A DNA stretch of 64,000 bases, taken from positions 62,001 through 126,000 of the forward strand of contig NZ_FQVN01000013.1 of the NCBI RefSeq assembly GCF_900129375.1. The letters are read 5' to 3'. Position 1 is the stretch's first letter; every line of letters starts with the position of its first letter. Positions 45,467 through 53,887 of this stretch are shown here, one piece after another. Origin of the DNA: Streptoalloteichus hindustanus. Lineage in GTDB: Bacteria > Actinomycetota > Actinomycetes > Mycobacteriales > Pseudonocardiaceae. The notes under the pieces were generated by a model. That model was not told the DNA's origin. It was given only the letters and a program-made list of their open reading frames with translations, and did no database searches. The position numbers and the translations under genes were made by a program.

Positions 45467-46042
45467 CGACCCACCCCCGCGCGCGGGGCCGGCCGACCCA
45501 ACACCACGCTGGAGACGGCGCGGGACGGGCTCATCCCCGCGTGCGCGGGGCCGACCGGAACCATCCAGGTCAGCAGCCGCTCACAGCGGACTCATCCCTG
45601 CGTGCGCGGGCCGACCTCGGCCGCCTTGGCGAACGCTTCGCGGTGCGCGGCTCATCTCCGCGTGCGCGGGGCCGACCCGTCGCCGACGCTGACGGCGGCG
45701 CGGGCGTAGGGCTCATCCCCGCGTGCGCGGGGCCGACTCATCCAGCTCGGCCACGGACGGCACGTCCATAGACTCATCCCCGCGTGCGCGGGGCCGACCC
45801 GCTCATGTGGGAGTGCAGCGCGGCGAGCACGGGCTCATCCCCGCGTGCGCGGGGCCGACTCGCCGAGCTGGTCGGCGGCGGCGAGGCGGCGCGACTCATC
45901 CCCGCGTGCGCGGGGCCGACGAAGCGGTATGTGCGGATGCTTCGCCCTCCAAGGGCTCATCCCCGCGTGCGCGGGGCCGACTCGCGAGATGGGGCGCGGA
46001 CCACGTTCCAGCACGGCTCATCCCCGCGTGCGCGGGGCCGAC
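45467..46042 (-). CRISPR. type I-E-like CRISPR array, no cas genes in window
   Basis: Nine 28-base repeats start at 45528, 45588, 45649, 45710, 45771, 45832, 45893, 45954 and 46015, with eight spacers of 32-33 bases. Read on the minus strand the repeat begins GTCGGCCCCGCGCACG and ends CGGGGATGAGCC, the usual actinobacterial I-E form, so transcription should run from 46042 leftward. Repeats at 45588 and 45649 carry changes, and a degenerate copy ends at 45497 (another possible at 45401-45434), as expected for the leader-distal end. The 62 bases before 46105 are AT-richer and may hold the leader. Confidence 0.95.
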
Positions 46043-46104
46043 CCTTCGTGACCTGCGGCGATAGAGGGTCGTGGGCGTGGTTTTGACCTGTTCGGTTTTG
46101 GTGC

Positions 46105-46845
46105 TCAGCACAGTAGATCACTCGTTGTGGGTGGGGGTGGTCTGAGGTCGAGGTAGTGGGCGAGGTGGGCTGAGGCGTTGAGCATGGCTCGGCTTCGGTG
46201 GTGGAGGCGGGTGCGCCAGGTGTGGAGGGCTTCCTCCAGGGGGGCGATGCCGCCTGCGTCTCTGACGTGGGTGATGACGGGGGCGATGTGTTCCAGGAGG
46301 TAGCCGCCTCGTCGGAGTTGGTGTGCGAGGTGGGCGTCGCGGACGGTGTCGGGTGGGTAGAGGCGGTAGCCGGTGGCGGGGTCGCGGGTGGGGTGGAGGA
46401 TTCCCGCGTTCTCCCATTTGCGCAGCGTGGCTGGGTGGACGTCGAGGCGGTGGGCCAGGGCGCCGATGGTCAGGGGCGCGGTGTCCGTCGTCGGGGTGAG
46501 TTCGGCGGAGGTCAGTTCGCCGAGGGCGGCTGCCACCTCATCGAGGGTGGTGCGGTCCCGCAGCAGGTCGGCGTGGCCCTGGTCGATGAGCCGGAAGGCG
46601 GTCTCGTCGTCGTGGGCGTTGGCGGCGCGCAGGATTTCGGCGGAGACCTGGTGGCCGAAGCCGGCGCGCAGGGCGAGGAAGGCGCGCAGCGCCTGGGCGT
46701 GCAGTGGGGAGTACTGGCGGTAGCCCTGGGGGCCGCGGTCGGCGGGCGGGAGGATGCCCGCTTCCTCGTAGTTGCGTACCGCCTGCGCGGACAGCCCGTG
46801 CTCGCGCGCGAGGTCCGCCGGGCGAAGGGCGCCCTGTCGTGTCAC
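46105..46845 (-). CDS. double-HTH MerR regulator (TioE family)
   Basis: A 246-residue protein with two MerR-type winged helices: LRPADLAREHGLSAQAVRNY (residues ~6-70) and LTIGALAHRLDVHPATLRKW (~125-190), each followed by a wing (ADRGPQGYRQY; RDPATGYRLY). This is the TioE arrangement. GTG start with AGGAGG upstream. Divergent from the erythromycin esterase gene and therefore its probable regulator. The CRISPR array begins 62 bases after its stop in the same direction. Confidence 0.88.
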   Translation of the reverse strand: MTRQGALRPADLAREHGLSAQAVRNYEEAGILPPADRGPQGYRQYSPLHAQALRAFLALRAGFGHQVSAEILRAANAHDDETAFRLIDQGHADLLRDRTTLDEVAAALGELTSAELTPTTDTAPLTIGALAHRLDVHPATLRKWENAGILHPTRDPATGYRLYPPDTVRDAHLAHQLRRGGYLLEHIAPVITHVRDAGGIAPLEEALHTWRTRLHHRSRAMLNASAHLAHYLDLRPPPPTTSDLLC

Positions 46846-46901
46846 CCCTGACCTCCTGTTGAGGGTTCTTACGCTCATCCTCGGGCTGAGACCAGTCGAA
46901 G

Positions 46902-46930
46902 TTTCAACGGAAAGTTCAAGGATACGGTGG
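46902..46930. promoter_or_regulatory. candidate MerR-type operator/promoter
   Basis: Between the divergent MerR and esterase genes: GAAGTTTCAACGGAAAGTTC forms an imperfect repeat (AAGTTTCAAC, AAAGTTCAAG) followed by a -10-like GATACGG. Spacing fits MerR-controlled promoters; boundaries are approximate. Confidence 0.45.
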
Positions 46931-46964
46931 AAGGTGCTGGAATCACCGCAAGGAAGGGAATTCC

Positions 46965-48239
46965 GTGTCACTTCCCACCGCTGTGCGTTCGCTTGGTTGG
47001 CACTTCGCCGACGACGCCGGTCTTGGCGCCGCGCTGGACCACTTCCTGGACTCTCGGCCGGAGCGGCCGCAGTTGCTCGGGCTCGGGGAGCCCACGCATG
47101 CCCTCGGGGTGTTCCCGTTGCTGCGGAACCGCGTGCTGCGGCATCTGGTGGAGCACCAGGGTTGCCGCTCGATCGTGGTCGAGAGCAACTGCCTGACGTC
47201 CCCGGTCGTCAACGACTACGTCACCACCGGTGATGGCGACATCGACACCGTGCTGTCCACCGGTTTCAGTCACGGGTTCGGCGGCCTGCCCGGGGCCAGG
47301 GAGCTTGTCACCTGGCTTCGCGACGTCAACCGGGGGCGTGAGCCGGAAGACCAGATCCGGTTCTTCGGGTTCGACGCCCCCACGGAGATGACCAGCGCCG
47401 CCAGCCCCCGGGTCACTCTGACCGGGCTGCACCGCTTCCTCACGGCCCACCTCGGGCCCGAGCGGGTTCCTCACTCCCTCCCGACGATCGAGTCGCTGCT
47501 CGGCGACGACGACGCCTGGACCAACCCGGCGGCGGCGATGGACTCCACGCAGTCGGTCGGCGGGTCGGCCGAGGCGCACCAGCTCCGCGTGATCGCCGAC
47601 GATCTGGTCGCGGTGCTGGAGACCGAGACGCCCGGCCTCCGGCATGCCGGCACGCCGGCCGAGTTCGACCAGGCGTGCCTGTTCGCCCGCATCACGCAGG
47701 GGATGTTGCGCTACCACGCCGCCATGGCCGATCCCGGGCCGGGGCGGGTCGGGCGGATGCTGGCGATCCGCGACGCGATGATGGCGGACAACCTTGTGGC
47801 GCTGGCGAAATCCGAGTCGCGGCGGGGGCTGTCACTGGTCTTCGCCCACAACGCCCACCTCCAGCGGAGTCGCGGCCACTGGCGGCTGGGGGAGATGGAC
47901 CTGCGGTGGTGGAGCGCCGGGGCGATCACCGCGGACCGCCTGGGCGGTCGGTACGCGGTGATCGCCTCCGACTTCGGTGTCGCCCCCGAGCTCGGCGTTG
48001 CCGGGCCGGAGCCGGACAGCCTCCACGGGGTGCTCGCCGACGCCACCGAGGCGTGTGCCCTGTATCCGGCCAACGCGCTGGCCGGAGCCCTGGACGGTCA
48101 TCCCGCGCTGGCTCCCCGAGTCGTGGGCGACCCGCGCTACATTCCGCTCGACGCCAGGGGAATCGGCGGCGTCGACGCGGTCGTGTTCGTCAAGGATGTG
48201 TCCACTCAGGACGGTCAGTGCGAGGAAGTGCCCGCCTGA
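46965..48239 (+). CDS. erythromycin esterase family protein
   Basis: A 424-residue Ere-like hydrolase. N-terminal QLLGLGEPTHALGVFPLLRN carries the family's GE..H motif, then SIVVESNCLTSPVVNDYV, IRFFGFDAP, ARITQGMLRYHAAM with RDAMMADNLV, and LVFAHNAHLQRS with the second conserved His. Known members open macrolide rings; many homologues act on other substrates, and the site here reads GEPTHALG in place of the common GEATHGT, so macrolide activity is only a possibility. GTG start, GGAAGGGAA upstream. Confidence 0.85.
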   Translation: MSLPTAVRSLGWHFADDAGLGAALDHFLDSRPERPQLLGLGEPTHALGVFPLLRNRVLRHLVEHQGCRSIVVESNCLTSPVVNDYVTTGDGDIDTVLSTGFSHGFGGLPGARELVTWLRDVNRGREPEDQIRFFGFDAPTEMTSAASPRVTLTGLHRFLTAHLGPERVPHSLPTIESLLGDDDAWTNPAAAMDSTQSVGGSAEAHQLRVIADDLVAVLETETPGLRHAGTPAEFDQACLFARITQGMLRYHAAMADPGPGRVGRMLAIRDAMMADNLVALAKSESRRGLSLVFAHNAHLQRSRGHWRLGEMDLRWWSAGAITADRLGGRYAVIASDFGVAPELGVAGPEPDSLHGVLADATEACALYPANALAGALDGHPALAPRVVGDPRYIPLDARGIGGVDAVVFVKDVSTQDGQCEEVPA

Positions 48240-48252
48240 CGGGGCAACCGCC

Positions 48253-48909
48253 TCACGGTGCGGTCACCACGGCCGTCCCGTCGCGGTTGACGATCTTGCC
48301 GGGGCACAGGCCCCTGGCGCGGAGGTCGCGCACGATCGGCACGACGGCGGCGAGGGTGTTGCGGTGGCCGTCGTGCATCAGGATGATGCCGCCGGCCTTG
48401 GCGGTGCTGGCCGCCTTGACGATCTTCTCCGTGCTGACTCCGGCCCAGTCCCAGGTGTCGACGGTCCACATCACCTGGGCCATGCCCTGCCTGCGGGCCT
48501 CGGCCTCCACGGCGGCGTTCGTGTCGCCGTAGGGCGGCCGGAACAGCGTCGGCGTCTGCCCGACGATCTCGCGGGTGACGCGTTGGGTCTCCGCCAGTTG
48601 CTTGGTCAGTTCGGCGGGGTCGACCTTGGTCAGGTGCGGGTGGGACCAACTGTGGTTGCCGAGCCACATCCCCGCCGCGACGGTGGCGCGCAGCAGGTCG
48701 GGGTTCGCTTCCTCGTTGTAGCCGATGTTGAAGAACGTCGCCCGTGCGCCCACCGACTGCAACGCGGAGAGCAGTGGGCGGGTGAACTGCTTGTGGGGTC
48801 CGTCGTCGTAGGTCAGTGCCACGTAGCCGGAACAGTGGGGTGTGGCGGCGGTGGCGGGAACCGGGAGGGTGAACAACAGGGCGAGAACCGCGAAGGTGCG
48901 CAGGAGCAT
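48253..48909 (-). CDS. secreted polysaccharide deacetylase (NodB domain)
   Basis: A 218-residue exported enzyme. Signal peptide MLLRTFAVLALLFTLPVPAT; NodB motifs VALTYDDGPH, GNHSWSHPHLT (metal His pair), LFRPPYGDTN, VDTWDW and ILMHDG. It removes N- or O-acetyl groups from a cell-wall or environmental glycan. Start chosen at 48909 because GAGGAGG precedes it and the signal peptide begins there. Tail-to-tail with the esterase gene. Confidence 0.92.
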   Translation of the reverse strand: MLLRTFAVLALLFTLPVPATAATPHCSGYVALTYDDGPHKQFTRPLLSALQSVGARATFFNIGYNEEANPDLLRATVAAGMWLGNHSWSHPHLTKVDPAELTKQLAETQRVTREIVGQTPTLFRPPYGDTNAAVEAEARRQGMAQVMWTVDTWDWAGVSTEKIVKAASTAKAGGIILMHDGHRNTLAAVVPIVRDLRARGLCPGKIVNRDGTAVVTAP

Positions 48910-49006
48910 CCTTCCTCCTCGAAGGATGACGACCAGGGCACCTCCACTATGTGTCCGCCGGCGGCGCCTCACAACGGGTGCGGGCGCGCCGCGCCCCGCG
49001 CGCGGG

Positions 49007-49041
49007 GGCCGGTGTGGGCAGATGACCTGCCCACACCGGCC
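49007..49041 (-). terminator. 15-bp perfect hairpin
   Basis: Stem GGCCGGTGTGGGCAG, loop ATGAC. Lies after the HD-domain gene and before the deacetylase gene on the minus strand. Confidence 0.7.
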
Positions 49042-49101
49042 TTTCCCCGGGGTGCGTGCGAACTTGCGTGGGTGAAAGAGGTCAGACCAGCTTGGCGCGG
49101 G

Positions 49102-49776
49102 TCATCCGGTGCGGGGGCGGTAGCCGTCGTAGTCGTGCCAGCTCGGCTCCTTGTCCATCAGCTGCCGCCATGTCGGCCAGGCGTCCCCGGTCTTCTGGCG
49201 GACGAGTTCGCCGGGGAAGCTGAACAGCGGCGCCTTCTGGGGTTTCGCGAGGGCCTGCTCGACGACGAGGTCGTAGAGCACGGCGCCGGTGTGCAGGCGG
49301 GGCAGCACGGCGTGGACGCGGTCGGCGTAGCCCGGGGGGAGTGCCGGGCCGGTGGGGCCGAGGTCGTAGCCCGCGCCTTCGGTGACCAGGGCGATCTCGG
49401 GTTGCTTGCGCGAGGCGACCTCGAAGTACAGGTGCAGTGCGACCGCGTCCCAGACGACCTCGATCCGTTCGGGGTCGACGCCCTGCTTGGTGAGGAACTC
49501 GGCGGCCAGGTCGGCTCCGTCGATGTCGAAGCGCTGGTCGCCGTTGCCCTTGGGGCCGAGGCCGACGTCGTGCAGCACGCAGCCCAGGAACAGCAGTTCG
49601 TCGTCGTAGTCCTCGTCGGGGCGCAGACCTCGGTGCTCGCCGAGGAAGCGGCCGTAGAGGTAGGTGCGCATGCTGTGGTTGAAGATCGCGGCGTGCACGT
49701 TCTCCCGCGCGAACTGGGTCGCGGCCCGGGCGAGGTCGGTCCGCGGGAACGGTAATCCATCGTAGACAGTCGTCAT
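49102..49776 (-). CDS. HD-domain phosphohydrolase-like protein
   Basis: A 224-residue protein. Metal ligands are visible: NHSMRTYLYG (His), GCVLHDVGLG (HD) and DAVALHLYFEVASR. This order resembles cyanamide-hydratase/DDI2-like HD proteins more than nucleotide phosphohydrolases. Function therefore open. A good Shine-Dalgarno (AAAGGAG) precedes the ATG. A DUF2269-like gene lies 33 bases upstream in the same direction. Confidence 0.82.
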   Translation of the reverse strand: MTTVYDGLPFPRTDLARAATQFARENVHAAIFNHSMRTYLYGRFLGEHRGLRPDEDYDDELLFLGCVLHDVGLGPKGNGDQRFDIDGADLAAEFLTKQGVDPERIEVVWDAVALHLYFEVASRKQPEIALVTEGAGYDLGPTGPALPPGYADRVHAVLPRLHTGAVLYDLVVEQALAKPQKAPLFSFPGELVRQKTGDAWPTWRQLMDKEPSWHDYDGYRPRTG

Positions 49777-49809
49777 GTCACTCTCCTTTGAGTGTTGGGG
49801 GTTTCGCGG

Positions 49810-50277
49810 TCAGGCTCCGGTGGTGGAGCCGGGGCGGACGATCATCAGGACGACGACGACCGCCCACAGCAGGTTGAAGACGCCGGTGAGCATGGAGAGC
49901 CGGGCGGCGACCGTGCGGATCTGGTCGCGGGCCACGTCCTCCCCGGGTGCGAGCAGCGTCCGCTGGCGCGGCAGGATGGCCGCGGCGAGGATGACCGCCG
50001 CGATGGCGGTCAGGATGATCGAGATGATCAGCCAGGTGTCGGTGAGGACGCCGAGCTGGGCGGCGGTGGCGGCGCCGAAGGTGGGGACGGCGAGGCCGAC
50101 GATGGTGTAGGCGCGGCAGATTCGGTGCAGGAGCGCGGCGATGGTGGCGGCTCGTGTCCCCTTCGCGCCCGCTCCCGCGGTCCGCGCGTAGCGCGGGAAG
50201 AGCGAGGCGGCGACGGCGATCGGTCCGACCGTCAGGATCGCCGCGAGGACGTGCACCGACAGCATCAGCTTGGTCAC
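49810..50277 (-). CDS. DUF2269-like integral membrane protein
   Basis: A 155-residue protein with four hydrophobic helices (LSVHVLAAILTVGPIAVAAS, TIVGLAVPTFGAATAAQLGV, LIISIILTAIAAVILAAAIL, LTGVFNLLWAVVVVLMIVRP). GTG start with AAGGAA 7 bases upstream. Divergent from the PadR gene across an 85-base spacer, so probably PadR-controlled. Confidence 0.75.
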   Translation of the reverse strand: MTKLMLSVHVLAAILTVGPIAVAASLFPRYARTAGAGAKGTRAATIAALLHRICRAYTIVGLAVPTFGAATAAQLGVLTDTWLIISIILTAIAAVILAAAILPRQRTLLAPGEDVARDQIRTVAARLSMLTGVFNLLWAVVVVLMIVRPGSTTGA

Positions 50278-50338
50278 CGAAAGTTCCTTAACAGGTAGCT
50301 GTCCTATATGTTGGCTGGCAATAGATAGCACGTCTACG

Positions 50339-50355
50339 CACCCTTGTATAGGGTG
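50339..50355. promoter_or_regulatory. PadR operator candidate CACCC-N7-GGGTG
   Basis: Palindrome just before the padR start, flanked by two GTCTAC hexamers (one just before it, one just after). Its spacer contains TGTATA, a likely -10. An autoregulatory PadR dimer site is the simplest reading. Confidence 0.55.
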
Positions 50356-50362
50356 TCTACCT

Positions 50363-50704
50363 ATGAGGCCGGACGCCGTACGAGGTCACCTGGACGCGAT
50401 GTTGCTGTCAGTGCTCGAAGCCGGGCCGCTGCACGGCTACGCGATCATCACCGCGGTCCAGGACCGCAGCGGGGGAGCGCTGGAGCTGCGCACGGGCACG
50501 ATCTACCCCGCGTTGAACCGGCTGGAGCGACTCGGACTGCTGCGCAGCAGCTGGCAGTCCGTGGGCGAGCGCCGCCGCCGCTGCTACGAGCTCACCAACG
50601 TCGGCCGGCGCGGCCTCGCGAGCGAGCGCTCGGCGTGGCAGGAGTTCACCTCCGCGATCGGCTCCGTCCTCAACCCCGCCGCCTCGACGCGGCCCGCCTC
50701 GTGA
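50363..50704 (+). CDS. PadR-family regulator
   Basis: A 113-residue winged helix: GHLDAMLLSVLEAGPLHGYA, GTIYPALNRLERLGLLRSSW, RRRRCYELTNVGRRGLASER. Classical short PadR. It overlaps the next gene (GTGA) and faces the DUF2269-like gene. Confidence 0.92.
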   Translation: MRPDAVRGHLDAMLLSVLEAGPLHGYAIITAVQDRSGGALELRTGTIYPALNRLERLGLLRSSWQSVGERRRRCYELTNVGRRGLASERSAWQEFTSAIGSVLNPAASTRPAS

Positions 50705-51375
50705 CCACCCTCGACGAGCGGATCGCCGCCGCACCCGGCGGCCCGATCGAGGACTACGTCGCGGCGCTCTCCGCCGCCCTGCACGGCCCCGACCGCGCCA
50801 AGGAGCGGATGGTCAAGGAGATCCGCGACGGTCTCACCGACACGGCCGCGGCCTACGCCTCCGACGAGGCGCCCGGCGACGAGGCCGCCCGGCGGGCGGT
50901 GCGCGACTTCGGGACCGTCGACGAACTCCTCCCGGGGCTCCAGCGCGAGCTGACCATCGCCCAGGCCCGGCACACCGCCCGGACCGCCGCCGTCACCGTC
51001 CCGGTCCTGGCCCTCGTCTGCATCCTGATCCGCACCGCCGAACACGACCCGGACTGGCCGCTGCGGGCGCTGGCCTCGCACCTGGCCGGGCTGGCGGCCG
51101 TCGCCGGCGTGCTGGCCACCGCGGCCCTGGCCGCGACCGGCCCCCTCGCCCGCTGGCTGCCCACCCCGCACCGGCTGCCGCTCGTGATCGCCTGGACCGG
51201 AACCGGCGCGGCCGTCGCCATGGGCGTGGCCACGCTCGGGCTCGCCACCACCTCGGCCCTGGCCACCCACTGGACGCTGATGGTGCTGGCCGGCGCGCTC
51301 ACCGCGTTCTCCCACGCCGTCGTGGCCGCCTCGGCCCGCACCTGCCGCCAGTGCGCCCGCCTCGCGGCCCAGTAA
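50701..51375 (+). CDS. permease-prefix-domain membrane protein (PadR operon)
   Basis: A 224-residue protein: N-terminal cytoplasmic helical prefix (IEDYVAALSAALHGPDRAKE, GDEAARRAVRDFGTVDELLP) and four to five hydrophobic helices. Proteins of this form are routinely co-encoded with PadR regulators. GTG start overlaps the padR stop. Followed by a strong terminator. Confidence 0.85.
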   Translation: MTTLDERIAAAPGGPIEDYVAALSAALHGPDRAKERMVKEIRDGLTDTAAAYASDEAPGDEAARRAVRDFGTVDELLPGLQRELTIAQARHTARTAAVTVPVLALVCILIRTAEHDPDWPLRALASHLAGLAAVAGVLATAALAATGPLARWLPTPHRLPLVIAWTGTGAAVAMGVATLGLATTSALATHWTLMVLAGALTAFSHAVVAASARTCRQCARLAAQ

Positions 51376-51383
51376 CGCGAAAG

Positions 51384-51419
51384 CCGATGGTGGGGCCACA
51401 CGGGTGACCCCACCATCGG
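51384..51419 (+). terminator. 12-bp hairpin after PadR operon
   Basis: Stem CCGATGGTGGGG, 12-base loop, perfect complement; followed by GTCCTAC. Confidence 0.7.
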
Positions 51420-51465
51420 GTCCTACTCGAACCTTCAGCCGGGCCTCTGTCGGAGACGAGGACGT

Positions 51466-51870
51466 ATGACGATCGAGGTGATGTGGCGGACTGTCGAGGA
51501 CGATCGGTGGCGGGAGCACCGCGAGTTGATCCGCGACGCCGAGAGCCTGGCCCGCGTGGTGGGGTTGTTGGAGGACCCCCGGGTTGACGGAGCAACCGCC
51601 CACCACCCCAGTCACGAGGGGTTCTCCGAGATGGTGTTCGGCGTGCGGAACGGACGTGGAGCGCTGTTCTACACCGACGCCGAGGGCGCCTGGTACACGC
51701 TCGGCGAGGACGAGGAAGGTGGGGAGGAGCGGGAGCCTCCCGTGTGGTTCGAGGTCGACTTCCCGCCTCGCGCCGAGGTGCCCGCCGAACTCGTGGCTGT
51801 GGCGTTGGACGAGTACCGCCAGACCGGGCAGCGCCCCACGGTGGTGCGGTGGCAGCCGATGGAGCTGTGA
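51466..51870 (+). CDS. Imm1-family immunity protein
   Basis: A 134-residue protein: EVMWRTVEDDRWREHRELIR, EMVFGVRNGRGALFYTDAEG, AWYTLGEDE and the ending RPTVVRWQPMEL. Same family as 44460-44873 with the WYxLG and VVRWQP signatures. Encoded alone behind a terminator; no toxin gene follows. Likely an orphan immunity gene. Confidence 0.78.
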   Translation: MTIEVMWRTVEDDRWREHRELIRDAESLARVVGLLEDPRVDGATAHHPSHEGFSEMVFGVRNGRGALFYTDAEGAWYTLGEDEEGGEEREPPVWFEVDFPPRAEVPAELVAVALDEYRQTGQRPTVVRWQPMEL

Positions 51871-51918
51871 CTCGCGGCAGGCGCGACCCGACGCCGCCCA
51901 GGAGCCAGGAGCGTCTTC

Positions 51919-52598
51919 ATGTCACCCAGCGTCGTCAAGGCTGTCACCGAGAACCAGCGTCGCGACGCCGAACGCATCTGGTCCTGCCACCAGATGCGGC
52001 ATGAGCTGCGTCCCTGCTCGGCGGCCATCGCGCTGGGAAGCTACGACCTCGGGGTGGCCGCGCACGCCGCCACGCTCCACCACGAGGGCATGTTCCCCGT
52101 GGTGGTGTCACCGGTGCCACCAGCGCGGCCAGCGCCGGCCGCTTTCCTGGGGGAGAGGCCGTCGCGTTCCGGGAGCGGGCTCTGGAGCTGGCAGTGCCCG
52201 ACGCCGTCATCCTCGTGGAACCGAACGCCACCAACACCGGGCAGAACATCGAGCTGTCCCAGAAAGTCCTTCAGGATGCCCGGGTCGCCGTGGGTTCCGT
52301 CCTGCTGATCAGCATGCGGTACAGGGAACTCCGTGCCTTCGTCACCTGTGCCAAGCAGTGGGCGGAGGTTTCCGTCCTGTGTTCCTCCGCGCCCCTGGCC
52401 TACCGGGAGTACGTGGCGACGATCGGGGACGAGAAGCTCGTCGTCGACGACCTCGTCGGCGATCCTCAGCGGATCATGGAGTACCCGGCGACGGGTTATG
52501 CCGTCCCCCAGGACATCCCCGGCGACGTGGTGTCCGCCTACCACCGGCTCGTGGCCGCTGGCTTCACCTCCCGCCTTGTTGTCGACGCCGTGAACTGA
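51919..52598 (+). pseudogene. YdcF/DUF218 family protein, frameshifted
   Basis: Frame 1: CSAAIALGSYDLGVAAHAAT and LHHEGMFPVVV. After a shift at about 52105-52130, frame 2: TGATSAASAGRFPGGEAVAF, VPDAVILVEPNATNTGQNIE and LAYREYVATIGDEKLVVDDL. Together they form a DUF218 protein of about 225 residues with the family's GxYD, E..ATNTGQN motif. The shift lies in a GTGGTGGTG run, so decay or sequencing slippage are both possible. Confidence 0.7.
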
Positions 52599-52612
52599 TC
52601 GCGACGCCGTCG

Positions 52613-53635
52613 TCACCGGGTGGCGAGGTGGACGAGCATCTTGCCGATGTTGGCGCCGCGCAGCACGCCCAGGAACGCGGCCGGGGCCTGGTCCAGTCCT
52701 TCGACCACGGTCTGCTCGGTGTGCAGTGAGCCGTCGGCCAGCCAGCCGGCCGCCTTCTCGATCCACTCCGGCCACCGGTGGTAGTGGGAGGGGACGAAGA
52801 CGCCGCGCAGGGTGAGTTCCCTGGTGTAGGCGTGGAAGAGGTTGCGGGGGCCGGGCACCGGTTCGGTGGCGTTGTAGCCGCTGATCGCCCCGACCAGGGC
52901 GAAGCGGCCGCCGGGGCGGGCGGCGTCGAGGGCGGCCTCCAGGTGGTCGCCGCCCACGTTGTCGAGGTAGACGTCGATGCCCTCGGGGGCCGCGTCGGCG
53001 ATCTGGTTGTGCAGTGAGCCGGCGCGGTAGTCGACGGCGATGTCGAAACCGAAGTCGGAGACCAGCTTGGCGGTCTTGTCCGGTCCGCCCGCCGTGCCGA
53101 TCACCGTGGCCGCGCCGAGTTTGCGGGCGAGTTGTCCGGCCACGCTGCCGACCGCGCCGGCGGCGGCGGAGATCAGGACGGTGTCGCCCGGTCGCACCGG
53201 CGCGGCCTCGGTCAGGGCGACGTGGGCGGTCAGGCCGGTCGCGCCCAGGGCGCCGAGGTAGGCCGGGGCCGGGGCGAGGGAGGTGTCGACGATGCGTGCG
53301 GCGGTGGCGTCCAGGACGGCGTGTTCCCGCCAGCCCTGGAAGTGCGTGACGGTGGCCCCGACGGGGACGGCGGCGTCGCGCGAGGCGATGACCTCGCCGA
53401 GGGCGCTGCCCTCCATCACCTCGCCGAGCCGGAACGGCGGGTTGTAGGACGGGCCGGCGTTCATGCGGCCGCGCATGTAGGGGTCGACCGACATCCAGGT
53501 GTTGCGGACCAGGATCTGGCCCGGCGCGGGTTCGGGCAGCTCGCGCTCGACCAGGGCGAACTGGTCGAGGGTCGGTTCGCCGTCGGGACGGGAGGCGAGG
53601 TGGATCTCGCGGGTGACGATGCGCGGGGAGGCCAT
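52613..53635 (-). CDS. NADP-dependent oxidoreductase (MDR, zinc-free PTGR/CurA-like)
   Basis: A 340-residue medium-chain reductase: SVDPYMRGRMNAGPSYNPPF, LGALGATGLTAHVALTEAA, TVLISAAAGAVGSVAGQLAR (Rossmann AAxxGxxG), VDVYLDNVGG-like DVYLDNVGGDHLEAALDAAR. No zinc ligands. Such enzymes reduce alkenal/one double bonds with NADPH. Divergent from an XRE/MmyB regulator at 53888, its probable controller. Confidence 0.92.
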   Translation of the reverse strand: MASPRIVTREIHLASRPDGEPTLDQFALVERELPEPAPGQILVRNTWMSVDPYMRGRMNAGPSYNPPFRLGEVMEGSALGEVIASRDAAVPVGATVTHFQGWREHAVLDATAARIVDTSLAPAPAYLGALGATGLTAHVALTEAAPVRPGDTVLISAAAGAVGSVAGQLARKLGAATVIGTAGGPDKTAKLVSDFGFDIAVDYRAGSLHNQIADAAPEGIDVYLDNVGGDHLEAALDAARPGGRFALVGAISGYNATEPVPGPRNLFHAYTRELTLRGVFVPSHYHRWPEWIEKAAGWLADGSLHTEQTVVEGLDQAPAAFLGVLRGANIGKMLVHLATR

Positions 53636-53887
53636 GGGGCTGCGTCCTTGTCTGCTCTGGGCACGATGTCAGGTCCCGCACACGGGCGGGATGGGGACCG
53701 TGGTGGCCGCCGTGGATCACGGCGCACCTCGGTGTCGTTGACAGCCTGACGACGAGCAGGGCCGCTACCCAGCCCCTGGTGTTGGGTACTCAGTTCTTGG
53801 GCAGGTTGCGCGTGGTCGCGGATCGACCGCGAAGTCGGGTGATCGAGATCGCCGGGTCTCCGCGACGGCTCGGGTAGCGTTGATCAG

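Noticed and set aside
45541-46086. Overlapping plus-strand ORFs with repeated SSPRARGR/LIPACAGPT-like peptides
   Set aside because: They are translations of the CRISPR repeats in three frames, a well-known artefact, and not a repeat protein.
46043-46104. Search for cas1/cas2/cas3/cascade genes near the array
   Set aside because: None of the neighbouring frames on either strand shows Cas motifs; the nearest genes are MerR and hypothetical or Imm1 proteins.
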